Assembly (NCBI GenBank): GCA_016219425.1
Contig: JACRNB010000002.1
Location: forward strand, 127,055-191,054
Direction: 5' to 3'
Length of the DNA stretch: 64,000 nucleotides
DNA from: Betaproteobacteria bacterium
GTDB lineage: Bacteria; Pseudomonadota; Gammaproteobacteria; Burkholderiales; Thiobacillaceae
Under the pieces are notes generated by a model that saw only the letters and a program-made list of their open reading frames with translations, did not search any database and was not told the origin of the DNA. Below are positions 1-8,726 of this stretch, piece after piece. How positions within the stretch are numbered: position 1 is the first letter of the stretch; each line of letters begins with the position of its first letter. A program made the translations under genes and the position numbers.

Positions 1-3000
1 GAAGGACGCCAAGATCAGGAGTTATATTAACCAGTAGATGAACGTTTTCCGGGGCTAATTCGCCCCGGCCTTATTGAAGGCCACCTTCCTCCAAGGCCCT
101 CTTCTGTAGTTCGTTGTTTTCCGGGGCTAATTCGCCCCGGCCTTATTGAAGGGTGTTAGGAATCTGAGTTAGGTTAGGCTCTTCTCCTGTTTTCCGGGGC
201 TAATTCGCCCCGGCCTTATTGAAGGTAGATCGACACGCCGATCTGCTGCGGCGCAATCCAGGTTTTCCGGGGCTAATTCGCCCCGGCCTTATTGAAGGAC
301 CCCCGTCTCCGTCCCAGAAAACGCAGTCTGCCCAGCGTTTTCCGGGGCTAATTCGCCCCGGCCTTATTGAAGGTCCGAAATCGTTCCCGTTGCCAGCGTC
401 CACTACCAGGTTTTCCGGGGCTAATTCGCCCCGGCCTTATTGAAGGAAGAGGCAAGGGAACGGTACGAGATGAGATATCTCGTTTTCCGGGGCTAATTCG
501 CCCCGGCCTTATTGAAGGGGTAATTGGCACCAATTACCTTAACCATTCTACCTGTTTTCCGGGGCTAATTCGCCCCGGCCTTATTGAAGGGCCAATGAAA
601 CCAATGGAGTACAGCCACCTAGGAGTTGTTTTCCGGGGCTAATTCGCCCCGGCCTTATTGAAGGATTCCAACCATGACGCCCAGCGGCTGGCTGTCCGTT
701 TGTTTTCCGGGGCTAATTCGCCCCGGCCTTATTGAAGGTCGACCGTCTGCGCCGTGGTCGGTCGGCTGCCTGGGGTTTTCCGGGGCTAATTCGCCCCGGC
801 CTTATTGAAGCCAGCCTGCGCCGCGAAGCTGCGACGGGCCAGGCTGCCGTTTTCCGGGGCTAATTCGCCCCGGCCTTATTGAAGCTCCGGCCTCCAGGGC
901 ACGCACCCGATAGCGCCGGTCGTTTTCCGGGGCTAATTCGCCCCGGCCTTATTGAAGCATCTCCAGCTGCTCGCCTTCCGGCTCCAGCAGTGCGCGTTTT
1001 CCGGGGCTAATTCGCCCCGGCCTTATTGAAGCCTGGCGGAGGCGGACCCGCGTGCCACCTCCGAACTGGTTTTCCGGGGCTAATTCGCCCCGGCCTTATT
1101 GAAGCGATGGATCAAAAATGAAAGTGATTGCTCAATATGTAGTTTTCCGGGGCTAATTCGCCCCGGCCTTATTGAAGCTTTTCAAGCCTTATGCAGTGTT
1201 GTTCGAAGTTACTGGTTTTCCGGGGCTAATTCGCCCCGGCCTTATTGAAGCGCGGCGCTCGATTGATGCTGCTGATTTTCCGCGCACGGTTTTCCGGGGC
1301 TAATTCGCCCCGGCCTTATTGAAGCGTCTACCCCTTCGGGGGACCAAACGCGAAGAAGGGCGTTTTCCGGGGCTAATTCGCCCCGGCCTTATTGAAGCTC
1401 GAGTACTTCCGCCTCAATCTGGATGGCGTTACCGGGTTTTCCGGGGCTAATTCGCCCCGGCCTTATTGAAGCGGCAGTCGGGGCGGGGTCATTGGCGGCG
1501 GGGGCCTGGTTTTCCGGGGCTAATTCGCCCCGGCCTTATTGAAGCAACCGCCGGGCTTCCTCGCTGCGACGACATTGCCAAGGTTTTCCGGGGCTAATTC
1601 GCCCCGGCCTTATTGAAGCATCGCCTCCAGGCTCATGCCGGCTTCGTGCGGGCAGGGTTTTCCGGGGCTAATTCGCCCCGGCCTTATTGAAGCTCGACGG
1701 TGCAGCAATGCTCCGGGCCATAAAGGTCGTTTTCCGGGGCTAATTCGCCCCGGCCTTATTGAAGCTTGGCCTTGAGGCGCGCCAGCATAGCCGCCAATTG
1801 GCGTTTTCCGGGGCTAATTCGCCCCGGCCTTATTGAAGCACGCCATCCGCGAGGAGCACGGCGTCGACGACGAGGGGGTTTTCCGGGGCTAATTCGCCCC
1901 GGCCTTATTGAAGCAAAATCTGGATGGATGCCGTGACTTTGCGCAGCCCCGTTTTCCGGGGCTAATTCGCCCCGGCCTTATTGAAGCGACATCCAGCTGG
2001 ATGGCGTCAACAAGCAAATCACCGGTTTTCCGTGGCTAATTCGCCCCGGCCTTATTGAAGCCGCGCGCCACCCAGACCATGGAGCTACCCGGAGCGCGGT
2101 TTTCCGGGGCTAATTCGCCCCGGCCTTATTGAAGCGCTGCTCAGGATCGCCGGTAATAATCTGCTGCTGGATGTTTTCCGGGGCTAATTCGCCCCGGCCT
2201 TATTGAAGCGCAATCAGGGCCAGTCGCACCAGTCGCCGGTATTCGGGTTTTCCGGGGCTAATTCGCCCCGGCCTTATTGAAGCGCCATGGGCTGGACCCA
2301 TTGACCGGATGGGGATTGCAGTTTTCCGGGGCTAATTCGCCCCGGCCTTATTGAAGCGCCGTGGCTCTGGTGCGGGAGTTTGGCGGGGTGCTGGAGTTTT
2401 CCGGGGCTAATTCGCCCCGGCCTTATTGAAGCATGTAGACGGTGATCGCTGCGGCCACAGAGATACGCGTTTTCCGGGGCTAATTCGCCCCGGCCTTATT
2501 GAAGCGCGATGTAGGCCTTGGCCAGATCATCGTCCACGCCATTGGTTTTCCGGGGCTAATTCGCCCCGGCCTTATTGAAGCTGGCCAGTCTTGGCAGCGG
2601 CTCATGCGCGCCCCCAGGTTTTCCGGGGCTAATTCGCCCCGGCCTTATTGAAGCGCGCGAGCAGCCGTAAGTTGACGCTGCTGGCCGTGGCGTTTTCCGG
2701 GGCTAATTCGCCCCGGCCTTATTGAAGCCTGGAGTGCCTGACCATCGGCGGCAAGTATTACGAGGTTTTCCGGGGCTAATTCGCCCCGGCCTTATTGAAG
2801 CTCCCAATATTTCTGGTAGTCCTCGGCCAGCGCGTTGTTTTCCGGGGCTAATTCGCCCCGGCCTTATTGAAGCTCAAGTAAAGCTGAAGCAGACCGCGGC
2901 AAGTGACGGTTTTCCGGGGCTAATTCGCCCCGGCCTTATTGAAGCTGCAGCCTATGCGGTCGGGATTCGCGGCGCATGGGTCGGGTTTTCCGGGGCTAAT

Positions 3001-3093
3001 TCGCCCCGGCCTTATTGAAGCGAGTGGAAAGGCGGCGTCGGCGATGTCGAAAGCAAGGTTTTCCGGGGCTAATTCGCCCCGGCCTTATTGAAA
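1..3093 (+). CRISPR. CRISPR array, 42 repeats, truncated at left window edge
   Basis: A 37-nt direct repeat begins GTTTTCC and ends TTATTGAAG plus one variable base. It contains the perfect hairpin CCGGGGCTAATTCGCCCCGG (7-bp arms, 6-nt loop). Repeat starts include 44, 116, 189, 262 and so on to 3058, about 72-74 bp apart, giving spacers of roughly 34-38 nt. Bases 1-5 (GAAGG) are the tail of another repeat, so the array continues leftward. The last repeat (3058-3093) has lost its final bases, which marks the distal end, and the ATTGAAG 3' end resembles the usual 5' handle of type I and III crRNAs. Transcription is therefore probably left to right, with leader and cas genes off the window. Repeats up to 702 end in G; repeats from 775 onward end in C. 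The repeat at 2025 has one G-to-T change at 2033. The subtype cannot be set without cas genes. Confidence 0.98.
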
Positions 3094-3450
3094 ACTGAAG
3101 AACGAAGCCGGCAGGATGCCGGCGCTACAGGGTTTTCAAGGATTGATTTTATGGCTAAGGATACGTTGATTAATTTGTCGTCCTGGCGGAAGCCGTGGCT
3201 CGGTGTTTGATTCCACTGGGTTCCAGTTTTTCCAGAATGACGGATTTTTATTTAATTAGCATCCACATAAGGCGACCTCGAAAACCCTGGATTCGCCCTT
3301 TCTGCGAAAGAGAGAATCCAGTGAAATCAACAACCTGGATTCCCGCGTTCGCGGGAATGACGGGTTTTTCGAGGCGCCCATAATTCCCCCCAACTTCGTT
3401 GAATTTGAATTTTCTGGCAGAGATGGACAAATGCAGGCGAGGCGCCTGCG
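3094..3450. other. Gene-free, repeat-rich interval after CRISPR array
   Basis: No convincing coding sequence is seen in this interval of about 357 bp. It holds a GC palindrome at 3106-3132 (GCCGGCAGGATGCCGGC followed by GCTACAG) that belongs to the same dispersed family as 19169-19234. It also holds an AT-rich stretch, a degenerate relic around 3217-3243 resembling the tail of the element at 3271-3378, and that element itself. At the right end a palindrome (CAGGCGAGGCGCCTG, 3434-3448) abuts the tcdA stop codon and could help terminate tcdA transcription. Confidence 0.7.
3271..3378. mobile_element. MITE-like element with terminal inverted repeats
   Basis: The 108-bp element begins GGCGACCTCGAAAACCC and ends GGGTTTTTCGAGGCGCC, which are imperfect inverted repeats of about 17 bp. 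The pentamer CATAA stands directly outside both ends (3266-3270 and 3379-3383), as expected for a target-site duplication. Inside are two hairpins: CTGGATTC paired with GAATCCAG, and ATTCCCGCG-TT-CGCGGGAAT. The latter resembles short repeats common in Neisseria and other betaproteobacteria. There is no coding capacity, so a transposase would have to act in trans. Confidence 0.65.
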
Positions 3451-4173
3451 CTACAAAAGCAGTATCCGCTGCACCACCGCCCCCGCCAGCATCAGCCCGA
3501 ACAGGGGTGGCAGATAGGAAATCGTGCCGTTGACCGCGCGCGCCCGGCCTTGCGAGGTGGGTTCCGGGGGGCGTGGCGGGCGGCCTTCTTCGTCTGACCA
3601 GACACACAGCACTCCCTTGGCAATGCCGCGCCGGCGCAGGCGCTTGCGTACTTCGCGCGCGAGCGGGTCTACCTCGGTCTTGCTGATGTCCGAGATGCGC
3701 ACCCGGCTGGCATCCAGCTTGTTGCCCGCCCCCATGCTGGCCGCCACGGGCAGGCCGCGCCGCCAGGCGGTCTCGATCAGGGCGAGCTTGCAGGAGAGGG
3801 AGTCGATGCAGTCCACCACCCAGTCGGCGTCTGCGGGCAGCAGGTCGGCGACGTTGTCCGGGGTGATGAAGTCGGTGCGTACCGTGAGTTGGCATTGCGG
3901 GTGGATGTCGCGGATGCGTTCCGCCATCACCTCCGCCTTGCCGCGGCCTACCGTGGAGAGCATGGCGGGCAGTTGGCGGTTGATGTTGGAGACGGCGACG
4001 GTGTCCATGTCCACCAGGGTGAGGCGACCTACGCCCGCGCGCGCCAGGGCTTCGGCGCACCAGGAGCCCACGCCGCCCAGGCCGGCCAGGAAGATGTGGG
4101 CCTGCGCGAGCCGTGCGATGCCGGCCTCGCCCACCAGGATCTCGCTGCGTTCGAACTGGGGTGGAACGCTCAT
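3451..4173 (-). CDS. tcdA: tRNA threonylcarbamoyladenosine dehydratase (TcdA/CsdL)
   Basis: The 240-residue protein belongs to the E1-like/ThiF superfamily. TcdA uses ATP to cyclise t6A37 of tRNA to ct6A. An N-terminal nucleotide-binding loop GLGGVGS lies near residue 32, followed by the adenylation-domain motif NINRQLPA and the MGAGNKLD segment typical of TcdA. The C-terminal hydrophobic stretch (about 220-240) fits the membrane-association tail of the E. coli enzyme. The stop codon TAG lies inside a palindromic repeat at 3434-3456, so the repeat may have fixed the C-terminus. It is the last gene before the CRISPR flank. Confidence 0.9.
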   Translation of the reverse strand: MSVPPQFERSEILVGEAGIARLAQAHIFLAGLGGVGSWCAEALARAGVGRLTLVDMDTVAVSNINRQLPAMLSTVGRGKAEVMAERIRDIHPQCQLTVRTDFITPDNVADLLPADADWVVDCIDSLSCKLALIETAWRRGLPVAASMGAGNKLDASRVRISDISKTEVDPLAREVRKRLRRRGIAKGVLCVWSDEEGRPPRPPEPTSQGRARAVNGTISYLPPLFGLMLAGAVVQRILLL

Positions 4174-4237
4174 GCGCGCCGCCCCGACTTTCGTAGGCGT
4201 CCGGTCATGGCGGGCGATTTCGGTGGATGCGGGTGCT

Positions 4238-4334
4238 GATCGCCCGGCGTAGCCGGGCTCCTACAGGAAGCATTCGCTATACGGCAGACCAGATGGCGCT
4301 GATCGCCCGGCATGCTCGGGCTCCTACGGGGGGG
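4238..4334. repeat. Two REP-like palindromes in the same orientation
   Basis: Two copies of a REP-like unit (GATCGCCCGGC, short loop, GCCGGGCTCCTAC) occur at 4238-4266 and 4301-4334. Each can form a GC-rich hairpin. The same family occurs as inverted pairs at 15427-15503, 27335-27420 and 61113-61196. This copy sits between ubiA and tcdA, both transcribed leftward. Confidence 0.85.
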
Positions 4335-4336
4335 CA

Positions 4337-5206
4337 TCAGCTTTTGACCAGGAAACTGGCGGCGATGCCGGCAAACACCGAGAAACCGAACCAGTTGTTG
4401 TGCAGGAAGGCCTTGAAGCAGAGGGTGCGGTCGCGGTCCTTGATCAGGCCGTAGTGGTAGCGCGCCACCCCTGCCGCGCCCAGCAGGCCCAGCCAGAATG
4501 GCCAGCGCAGGTGCAGTTGCCAGCCGACGATGCCCAGCAGCAGCAGGGCGCCGGCGTAGCACAGCATCACCGCCTTCACGTCGTTTGCGCCGAAGGTGAT
4601 GGCGGAGGTCTTGATGCCGATCTTGAGGTCGTCTTCGCGGTCCACCATGGCGTATTCGGTGTCGTAGGCCATGGCCCAGAGCACGTTGGCCAGCACCAGC
4701 AGCCAGGCCACCGGCGGGATGAATTCGAGATGCGCGGCCCAGGCCATGGGGATGCCGAAACCGAAGGCGATGCCGAGGTAGGCCTGGGGGATGGCGAGAA
4801 AACGCTTGGTGTAGGGGTAGGTGGCGGCGAGCAGGGCGGCGGCTACCGATAGCTGGATCAGCAGCGGGTTTTTCAAGGGCAGGATCATGAGGAAGGCGGC
4901 CAGGGCCAGTACGGCGGCCAGGATGAGAGCCTCTTTTTCGCTGACGCGGCCTGCGGCCAGGGGGCGGTTTTTGGTGCGTTCCACATGCAGGTCGAAGTGG
5001 CGGTCGGCGTAGTCGTTGACGACGCAGCCGGCGGAACGCATCAGCACCACGCCCAGGGCGAACACCCATAGCACCACCCAGTCCGGCTTGCCGGCGCTGG
5101 AGAGCCATAGGCCCCACAACGTGGGCCAGGCCAGGAGCAGGATGCCGATGGGCTTGTCCAGCCGCATCAGTTTTTCGTATTCGGAGAAGCGTTCGGTGAG
5201 GGTCAT
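4337..5206 (-). CDS. ubiA: 4-hydroxybenzoate octaprenyltransferase UbiA
   Basis: This is a 289-residue polytopic membrane enzyme that prenylates 4-hydroxybenzoate, the second committed step of ubiquinone synthesis. Both Asp-rich prenyl-diphosphate/Mg motifs are visible: NDYADRHFD near residue 65 and DTEYAMVDREDD near 190. The start MTLTERF is chosen because it overlaps the ubiC stop codon as ATGA (5203-5206), which suggests translational coupling. A longer in-frame reading upstream merely overlaps ubiC. The length matches the family (about 285-290). Confidence 0.95.
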   Translation of the reverse strand: MTLTERFSEYEKLMRLDKPIGILLLAWPTLWGLWLSSAGKPDWVVLWVFALGVVLMRSAGCVVNDYADRHFDLHVERTKNRPLAAGRVSEKEALILAAVLALAAFLMILPLKNPLLIQLSVAAALLAATYPYTKRFLAIPQAYLGIAFGFGIPMAWAAHLEFIPPVAWLLVLANVLWAMAYDTEYAMVDREDDLKIGIKTSAITFGANDVKAVMLCYAGALLLLGIVGWQLHLRWPFWLGLLGAAGVARYHYGLIKDRDRTLCFKAFLHNNWFGFSVFAGIAASFLVKS

Positions 5207-5754
5207 GGAGTCGTCTCGGTCAAGGTCTGCGTCGCGGGTAGAAAGACCTCCGTCACCATCAGGGCGCGGCCCTTGAGAACGAAGCGCGAGCGGCGCGCCC
5301 ACAGGGTTGCGGGCGCTGCGGGCAGGTGGAGCGCAGCGCGCCGGTAGAGCGGGTGGCGCCGGTCCAGCAGGCGGAATTCGAGTGGATGGCGGCGGATGCG
5401 CGGGTCCGCGAACAGGGCCGCGCCGAGGGGGCGGTGCCCCAGGCCGGAGAGGCCGACCCAGGGGCCGCGCAGACCGCCGCACGGGATCACGCTATGGGCG
5501 AACACCAGCGGGGTGTCGCCGCATAAAAGCAGCACCTCGCGCACCATGGCGAGCCGGCCCGGGTGCAGGTCGAGAGGGCGGAGTTCATCGTGCATGGGCT
5601 GTTCGAGTCGCTGCGACAGGCGTTGCACGCGGAAGCTCGGGCAGGCCAGCGTGAGGCGGCGGGTGAGGGAGCCGTGGTCGGTGAGCCAGGGGCGCCATGC
5701 GCCCGCTGTCCATGCCGATTGCCGCCATTTGCTGTCCATGCTGGTCCCGTGCAC
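5203..5754 (-). CDS. ubiC: Chorismate pyruvate-lyase UbiC
   Basis: The 183-residue protein matches UbiC, which removes pyruvate from chorismate to give 4-hydroxybenzoate, the substrate of the adjacent UbiA. Supporting segments are SLTRRL, the central VREVLLLCGD region, the PLG-LF motif around 108-115 and an RRS-F segment near the C-terminus. The start at 5754 may be slightly long, since an internal Met six residues in (MDSKWRQ) is also possible. It follows recG by 14 bp, in the conserved betaproteobacterial order recG-ubiC-ubiA. Confidence 0.88.
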   Translation of the reverse strand: MHGTSMDSKWRQSAWTAGAWRPWLTDHGSLTRRLTLACPSFRVQRLSQRLEQPMHDELRPLDLHPGRLAMVREVLLLCGDTPLVFAHSVIPCGGLRGPWVGLSGLGHRPLGAALFADPRIRRHPLEFRLLDRRHPLYRRAALHLPAAPATLWARRSRFVLKGRALMVTEVFLPATQTLTETTP

Positions 5755-5768
5755 CGAAAGAGGCCGAA

Positions 5769-8231
5769 TTATGCCCGCAGGTAGTCCAGTCCATTGGGCA
5801 GCCAGCGCGCGAGGTGGCGGGTGAGGGCTTCGGGATGCTGGTCCAGCAGTTCCGATGCCGCGTCCCGCGCCGCTTCCAGCAGATCCTGATCCGTCTCCAG
5901 GTCGGCGAAGCGCAGCATGGGCACGCCGCTCTGGCGCGCGCCCAGAAACTCGCCGGGGCCGCGCAGGCGCAGGTCTTCCCGTGCGATGGCGAAGCCGTCG
6001 GCGTTGGCCTTGATGATCTGGAGCCGCTTGCGGGCGGTCTCGGACAGCGGCTGGCCGTAGAGCAGCAGGCAGGTGGAGGCGCGCGCGCCCCGGCCCACCC
6101 GTCCGCGCAGTTGGTGCAGTTGGGCGAGGCCGTAGCGTTCGGCGTGTTCGATCACCATGAGGGCGGCGTTGGGCACGTCCACCCCCACTTCAATCACCGT
6201 GGTGGCCACCAGCAGGTGCAGTTCGCCCGCCTTGAAGGCGGCCATGACGGCGGCCTTGGCATCCGCCTTCATGCGTCCGTGGATCAGGCCGATGCGCAGG
6301 TCCGGCAGGGCTTCGACCAGCTCCGCATGGCTTTCCTCGGCGGCCTTGAGTTGCAGCTTTTCGGACTCTTCCACCAGGGGGCAGACCCAGTAGGCCTGGG
6401 CGCCGCTGCGGCAGTAGTCGTGCAGGCGGGCGACGACTTCGTCGCGCCGGGTGAGGGACATGACCTTGGTGGCCACGGGGGTGCGCCCCGGCGGCAACTG
6501 GTCGATGACCGAGACGTCGAGGTCCGCGTAGTAGCTCATGGCCAGGCTGCGCGGGATGGGGGTGGCGGACATCATGAGGAGGTGGGGCGTCATGCTCCCC
6601 TCCCCCCCCGGGGGAGGGGTTGGGGGTGAGGGAGCAACGGTGACATGCCGCCAGAGGTCTTCCAGCACCGCCTCCGTCTCTTGTAGTACTTGGTTGTTCC
6701 AGTACCGCAGGACATGAATCCCTTTCTGCTTCAGATAACGATCACGCTCGGAGTCCTGCTGTATCTGCTCAGCGTGTTGGCCGCCATCCAGTTCCACCGC
6801 CAGCTTTTTCTCGTGGCAGTAGAAATCGAGGAAATACGGCCCTATGGGTTTCTGGCGCTGGAATTTGCAGTCGGCCAGGCGTCTATCCCGCAGCAGGCTC
6901 CACATCAGGTGTTCGGCGTCGGTCTGGGTTTTTCTCAGGTCGCGGGCGAAGGCCAGGGTTCCTTCTGGGAGCGGGAGGTAGCGTTGCGGGGGGGGAGGCG
7001 TTGCTCCCTCACCCCCGGCCCCTCCCCCGGAGGGGGAGGGGAGAGAGCCTTTGTCCCGTAGCGCCAGGCGCTGGCCTACGCCGAAGCGGTGTTGTTCATC
7101 CACCACCACCAGGGCCAGATTGGGGAAGGCGACGCCGGCCTGGAACAGGGCGTGGGTGCCCACCGCCACCTGCACTTCTCCGGCGGCAATGGCGTCGATG
7201 GCGCGTTGCTTGGCCTTGCCCTTGAGCGCCCCCGCCAGCCAGGCGACGCGGATACCCAGCGGCGTGAGCCATTCGTCGAACTTGAAATAGAGCTGCTCCG
7301 CCAGGAGTTCCGTGGGGGCCATGACGGCGGCCTGAGCGCCTGCCGCCAGGGCGGGCAGCACGGACAGGACCGCCACCAGGGTCTTGCCGCTGCCCACATC
7401 GCCTTGCAACAGGCGGTGCATGGGGTGGGGCGCGGCCAGGTCTTTGCGAATCTCGCTCAGGGTGCGGCGCTGGGCGGCGGTGAGGGGGAAGGGCAGGGCG
7501 GCCAGGAGGCGTTCTCCCAGGCCGCCGTCATCCGCCAGTCGGGGGGCGGAGAGAACTTGGGATTCGCGCGCGCGCAGGCGCAGGGCGAGTTGTTGCGCCA
7601 GGAGTTCGTCGAACTTGAGCCGCTGCCAGGCGGGGTGGGCGCGGGATTCCAGGGCGGCCATGGCGTCCTCCGGCTCGGGCCGGTGCAGGCGTTCCAGGGC
7701 GGTGCGAAAGGGCGGGAGTTGATGGCGCTGGAGCAGGGTCTCGGGCAGGGTTTCAGCCAGATCGGCCTCGTTCAGTGCGCCTGCCACGGCGCGCCCGATG
7801 GCGTATTGGCTGAGCCCCGCCACGGCAGGGTAGACCGGGGTGAGGCGGTCAGGCAGGGGGGTGTCGGGGCGCACCACCCGCACCTTGGGGTGGACCATCT
7901 CGGCCCCGAAAAAGCCGGGGCGGATTTCCCCGAACAAACGCACCCTCGCGCCGGGTTTCAGTTGCGCCTGTTGGCTGGGGTAGAAGTGGAGCAGGCGGAA
8001 GTGGAGGGTGGCGCCGCTGCCTTCTTCCACCTGCACCACCATTTGTGGCCGCGGACGGCGCTGGACTTCGGCATGAGTGATGACGCCTTCCACTTGGACC
8101 ATCTCCCCCAGGCGGGCGTCGTGCAGGGGGGTGAGGCGGGTTTCGTCTTCGTAGCGCAGGGGCAGGTGCAGGATCAGTTCCGCCGGGGTCTTGTAGCCCA
8201 GGCGGCGGGCGATGTCCTGCGCGTCGGCCAT
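5769..8231 (-). CDS. recG: ATP-dependent DNA helicase RecG with in-frame DUF559 nuclease insertion
   Basis: RecG remodels stalled forks and branch-migrates junctions. The protein is 820 residues; without the insert it would be 669, the normal size. The wedge/OB domain occupies about 40-130. Walker A is GDVGSGKT (277-284), motif II is DEQH (378-381), motif III is MSATPIPR after residue 553, and the helicase C-domain runs to about 800. Residues 396-546 are foreign: two low-complexity Pro/Gly linkers encoded by 44-bp inverted repeats bracket a DUF559 domain (about 428-530). Its putative catalytic residues are E440, D469, E480 and D482, with H486 nearby. The insert lies in a loop between motifs II and III and keeps frame. 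Whether the helicase, the nuclease, or both are active cannot be told from sequence. Confidence 0.95.
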   Translation of the reverse strand: MADAQDIARRLGYKTPAELILHLPLRYEDETRLTPLHDARLGEMVQVEGVITHAEVQRRPRPQMVVQVEEGSGATLHFRLLHFYPSQQAQLKPGARVRLFGEIRPGFFGAEMVHPKVRVVRPDTPLPDRLTPVYPAVAGLSQYAIGRAVAGALNEADLAETLPETLLQRHQLPPFRTALERLHRPEPEDAMAALESRAHPAWQRLKFDELLAQQLALRLRARESQVLSAPRLADDGGLGERLLAALPFPLTAAQRRTLSEIRKDLAAPHPMHRLLQGDVGSGKTLVAVLSVLPALAAGAQAAVMAPTELLAEQLYFKFDEWLTPLGIRVAWLAGALKGKAKQRAIDAIAAGEVQVAVGTHALFQAGVAFPNLALVVVDEQHRFGVGQRLALRDKGSLPSPSGGGAGGEGATPPPPQRYLPLPEGTLAFARDLRKTQTDAEHLMWSLLRDRRLADCKFQRQKPIGPYFLDFYCHEKKLAVELDGGQHAEQIQQDSERDRYLKQKGIHVLRYWNNQVLQETEAVLEDLWRHVTVAPSPPTPPPGGEGSMTPHLLMMSATPIPRSLAMSYYADLDVSVIDQLPPGRTPVATKVMSLTRRDEVVARLHDYCRSGAQAYWVCPLVEESEKLQLKAAEESHAELVEALPDLRIGLIHGRMKADAKAAVMAAFKAGELHLLVATTVIEVGVDVPNAALMVIEHAERYGLAQLHQLRGRVGRGARASTCLLLYGQPLSETARKRLQIIKANADGFAIAREDLRLRGPGEFLGARQSGVPMLRFADLETDQDLLEAARDAASELLDQHPEALTRHLARWLPNGLDYLRA
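6594..7046 (-). mobile_element. Nuclease-bearing palindromic cassette inside recG
   Basis: Two 44-bp units lie at 6595-6638 and 7000-7043 in inverted orientation and match at 41 of 44 positions. Each consists of a GTTGCTCCCTCACCCCC arm facing inward and a GC hairpin (CCTCCCCC/GGGGGAGG type) facing outward. Between them is a DUF559 reading frame (Vsr-like PD-(D/E)XK fold). It has motifs TDAEHLMW, FLDF, VELDGGQH and the family-typical VLRYWNN. No ATG or GTG with a ribosome-binding site precedes the domain, so it appears to be made only as part of RecG. The total of 453 nt equals 151 codons. No intein splice motifs are seen. Confidence 0.85.
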
Positions 8232-8241
8232 GGGCGACGGA

Positions 8242-8622
8242 TCAGCCCAGCACCATCACGGCGTCGGCTTCCACCAAACCGCCGCGCGGGAGTTCCTTGA
8301 CGCCCACCGCAGCACGGGCCGGGTAGGGCTGGGTGAAGTACTGCGCCATGATTTCGTTGACCTTGGCGAAGTGGGTCAAGTCGGTGAGGAAGACGTTGAG
8401 TTTGACCACGTCCGCCAGGCTGCCTCCGGCGGCGGCGGCCACGGCCTTGAGGTTGCTGAAGACGCGGTGGATCTGGGCCTCGATGCCTTCCACCATCTGC
8501 ATGCTGGCGGGGTCCAGGCCGATCTGGCCGGACAGGTACACGGTGTCGCCCGCCTTGACGGCCTGGGAGTACGTGCCGATGGCGGCGGGGGCGTCGGGGG
8601 TGACGATGATGGTCTTGCTCAT
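8242..8622 (-). CDS. ridA: RidA family reactive imine/enamine deaminase
   Basis: This 126-residue YjgF/YER057c/UK114-family protein hydrolyses reactive 2-aminoacrylate and related enamines released by PLP enzymes. Family features seen are the N-terminal [11 protein letters not shown] segment, [10 protein letters not shown], and the C-terminal [18 protein letters not shown] block carrying the substrate-binding Arg and Glu. Length is standard. It lies 10 bp upstream of recG on the same strand, so the two are probably cotranscribed. Confidence 0.95.
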   Translation of the reverse strand: MSKTIIVTPDAPAAIGTYSQAVKAGDTVYLSGQIGLDPASMQMVEGIEAQIHRVFSNLKAVAAAAGGSLADVVKLNVFLTDLTHFAKVNEIMAQYFTQPYPARAAVGVKELPRGGLVEADAVMVLG

Positions 8623-8685
8623 GAGTGCTCCAGAATGGGGAAACGGGCGAAGGCTAGCAAGAAACGCAGAGAAAGCGCAGACATG

Positions 8686-8711
8686 AAAAAAGGGGGCCGA
8701 AGCCCCCTTTT
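8686..8711 (-). terminator. Rho-independent terminator of fccAB
   Basis: On the minus strand GGGGGC-TTCG-GCCCCC forms a UUCG-capped stem followed by a run of six T. It lies 16 bp past the fccB stop and ends the fccA-fccB transcript. Its A-rich left side also makes it potentially bidirectional. Confidence 0.85.
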
Positions 8712-8726
8712 AAGCGCGCAGGGTGG

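Noticed and set aside
200-642. Overlapping reading frames on both strands with repeated FPGLIRPGLIE or SIRPGRISPGK phrases
   Set aside because: They are translations of CRISPR repeats and spacers, with no ribosome-binding sites and no family.
2722-3018. 98-codon frame at the distal end of the array
   Set aside because: Composed of repeat plus spacer DNA; chance openness caused by the 37-nt repeat lacking stops in one frame.
6594-7046. Insert in RecG considered as an intein
   Set aside because: No nucleophile at the first position, no block B or terminal His-Asn, and the ends are DNA-level inverted repeats.
6690-7061. Plus-strand 123-codon frame with apparent membrane segments inside recG
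   Set aside because: It is antisense to the DUF559 cassette, whose sense strand has clear nuclease motifs.
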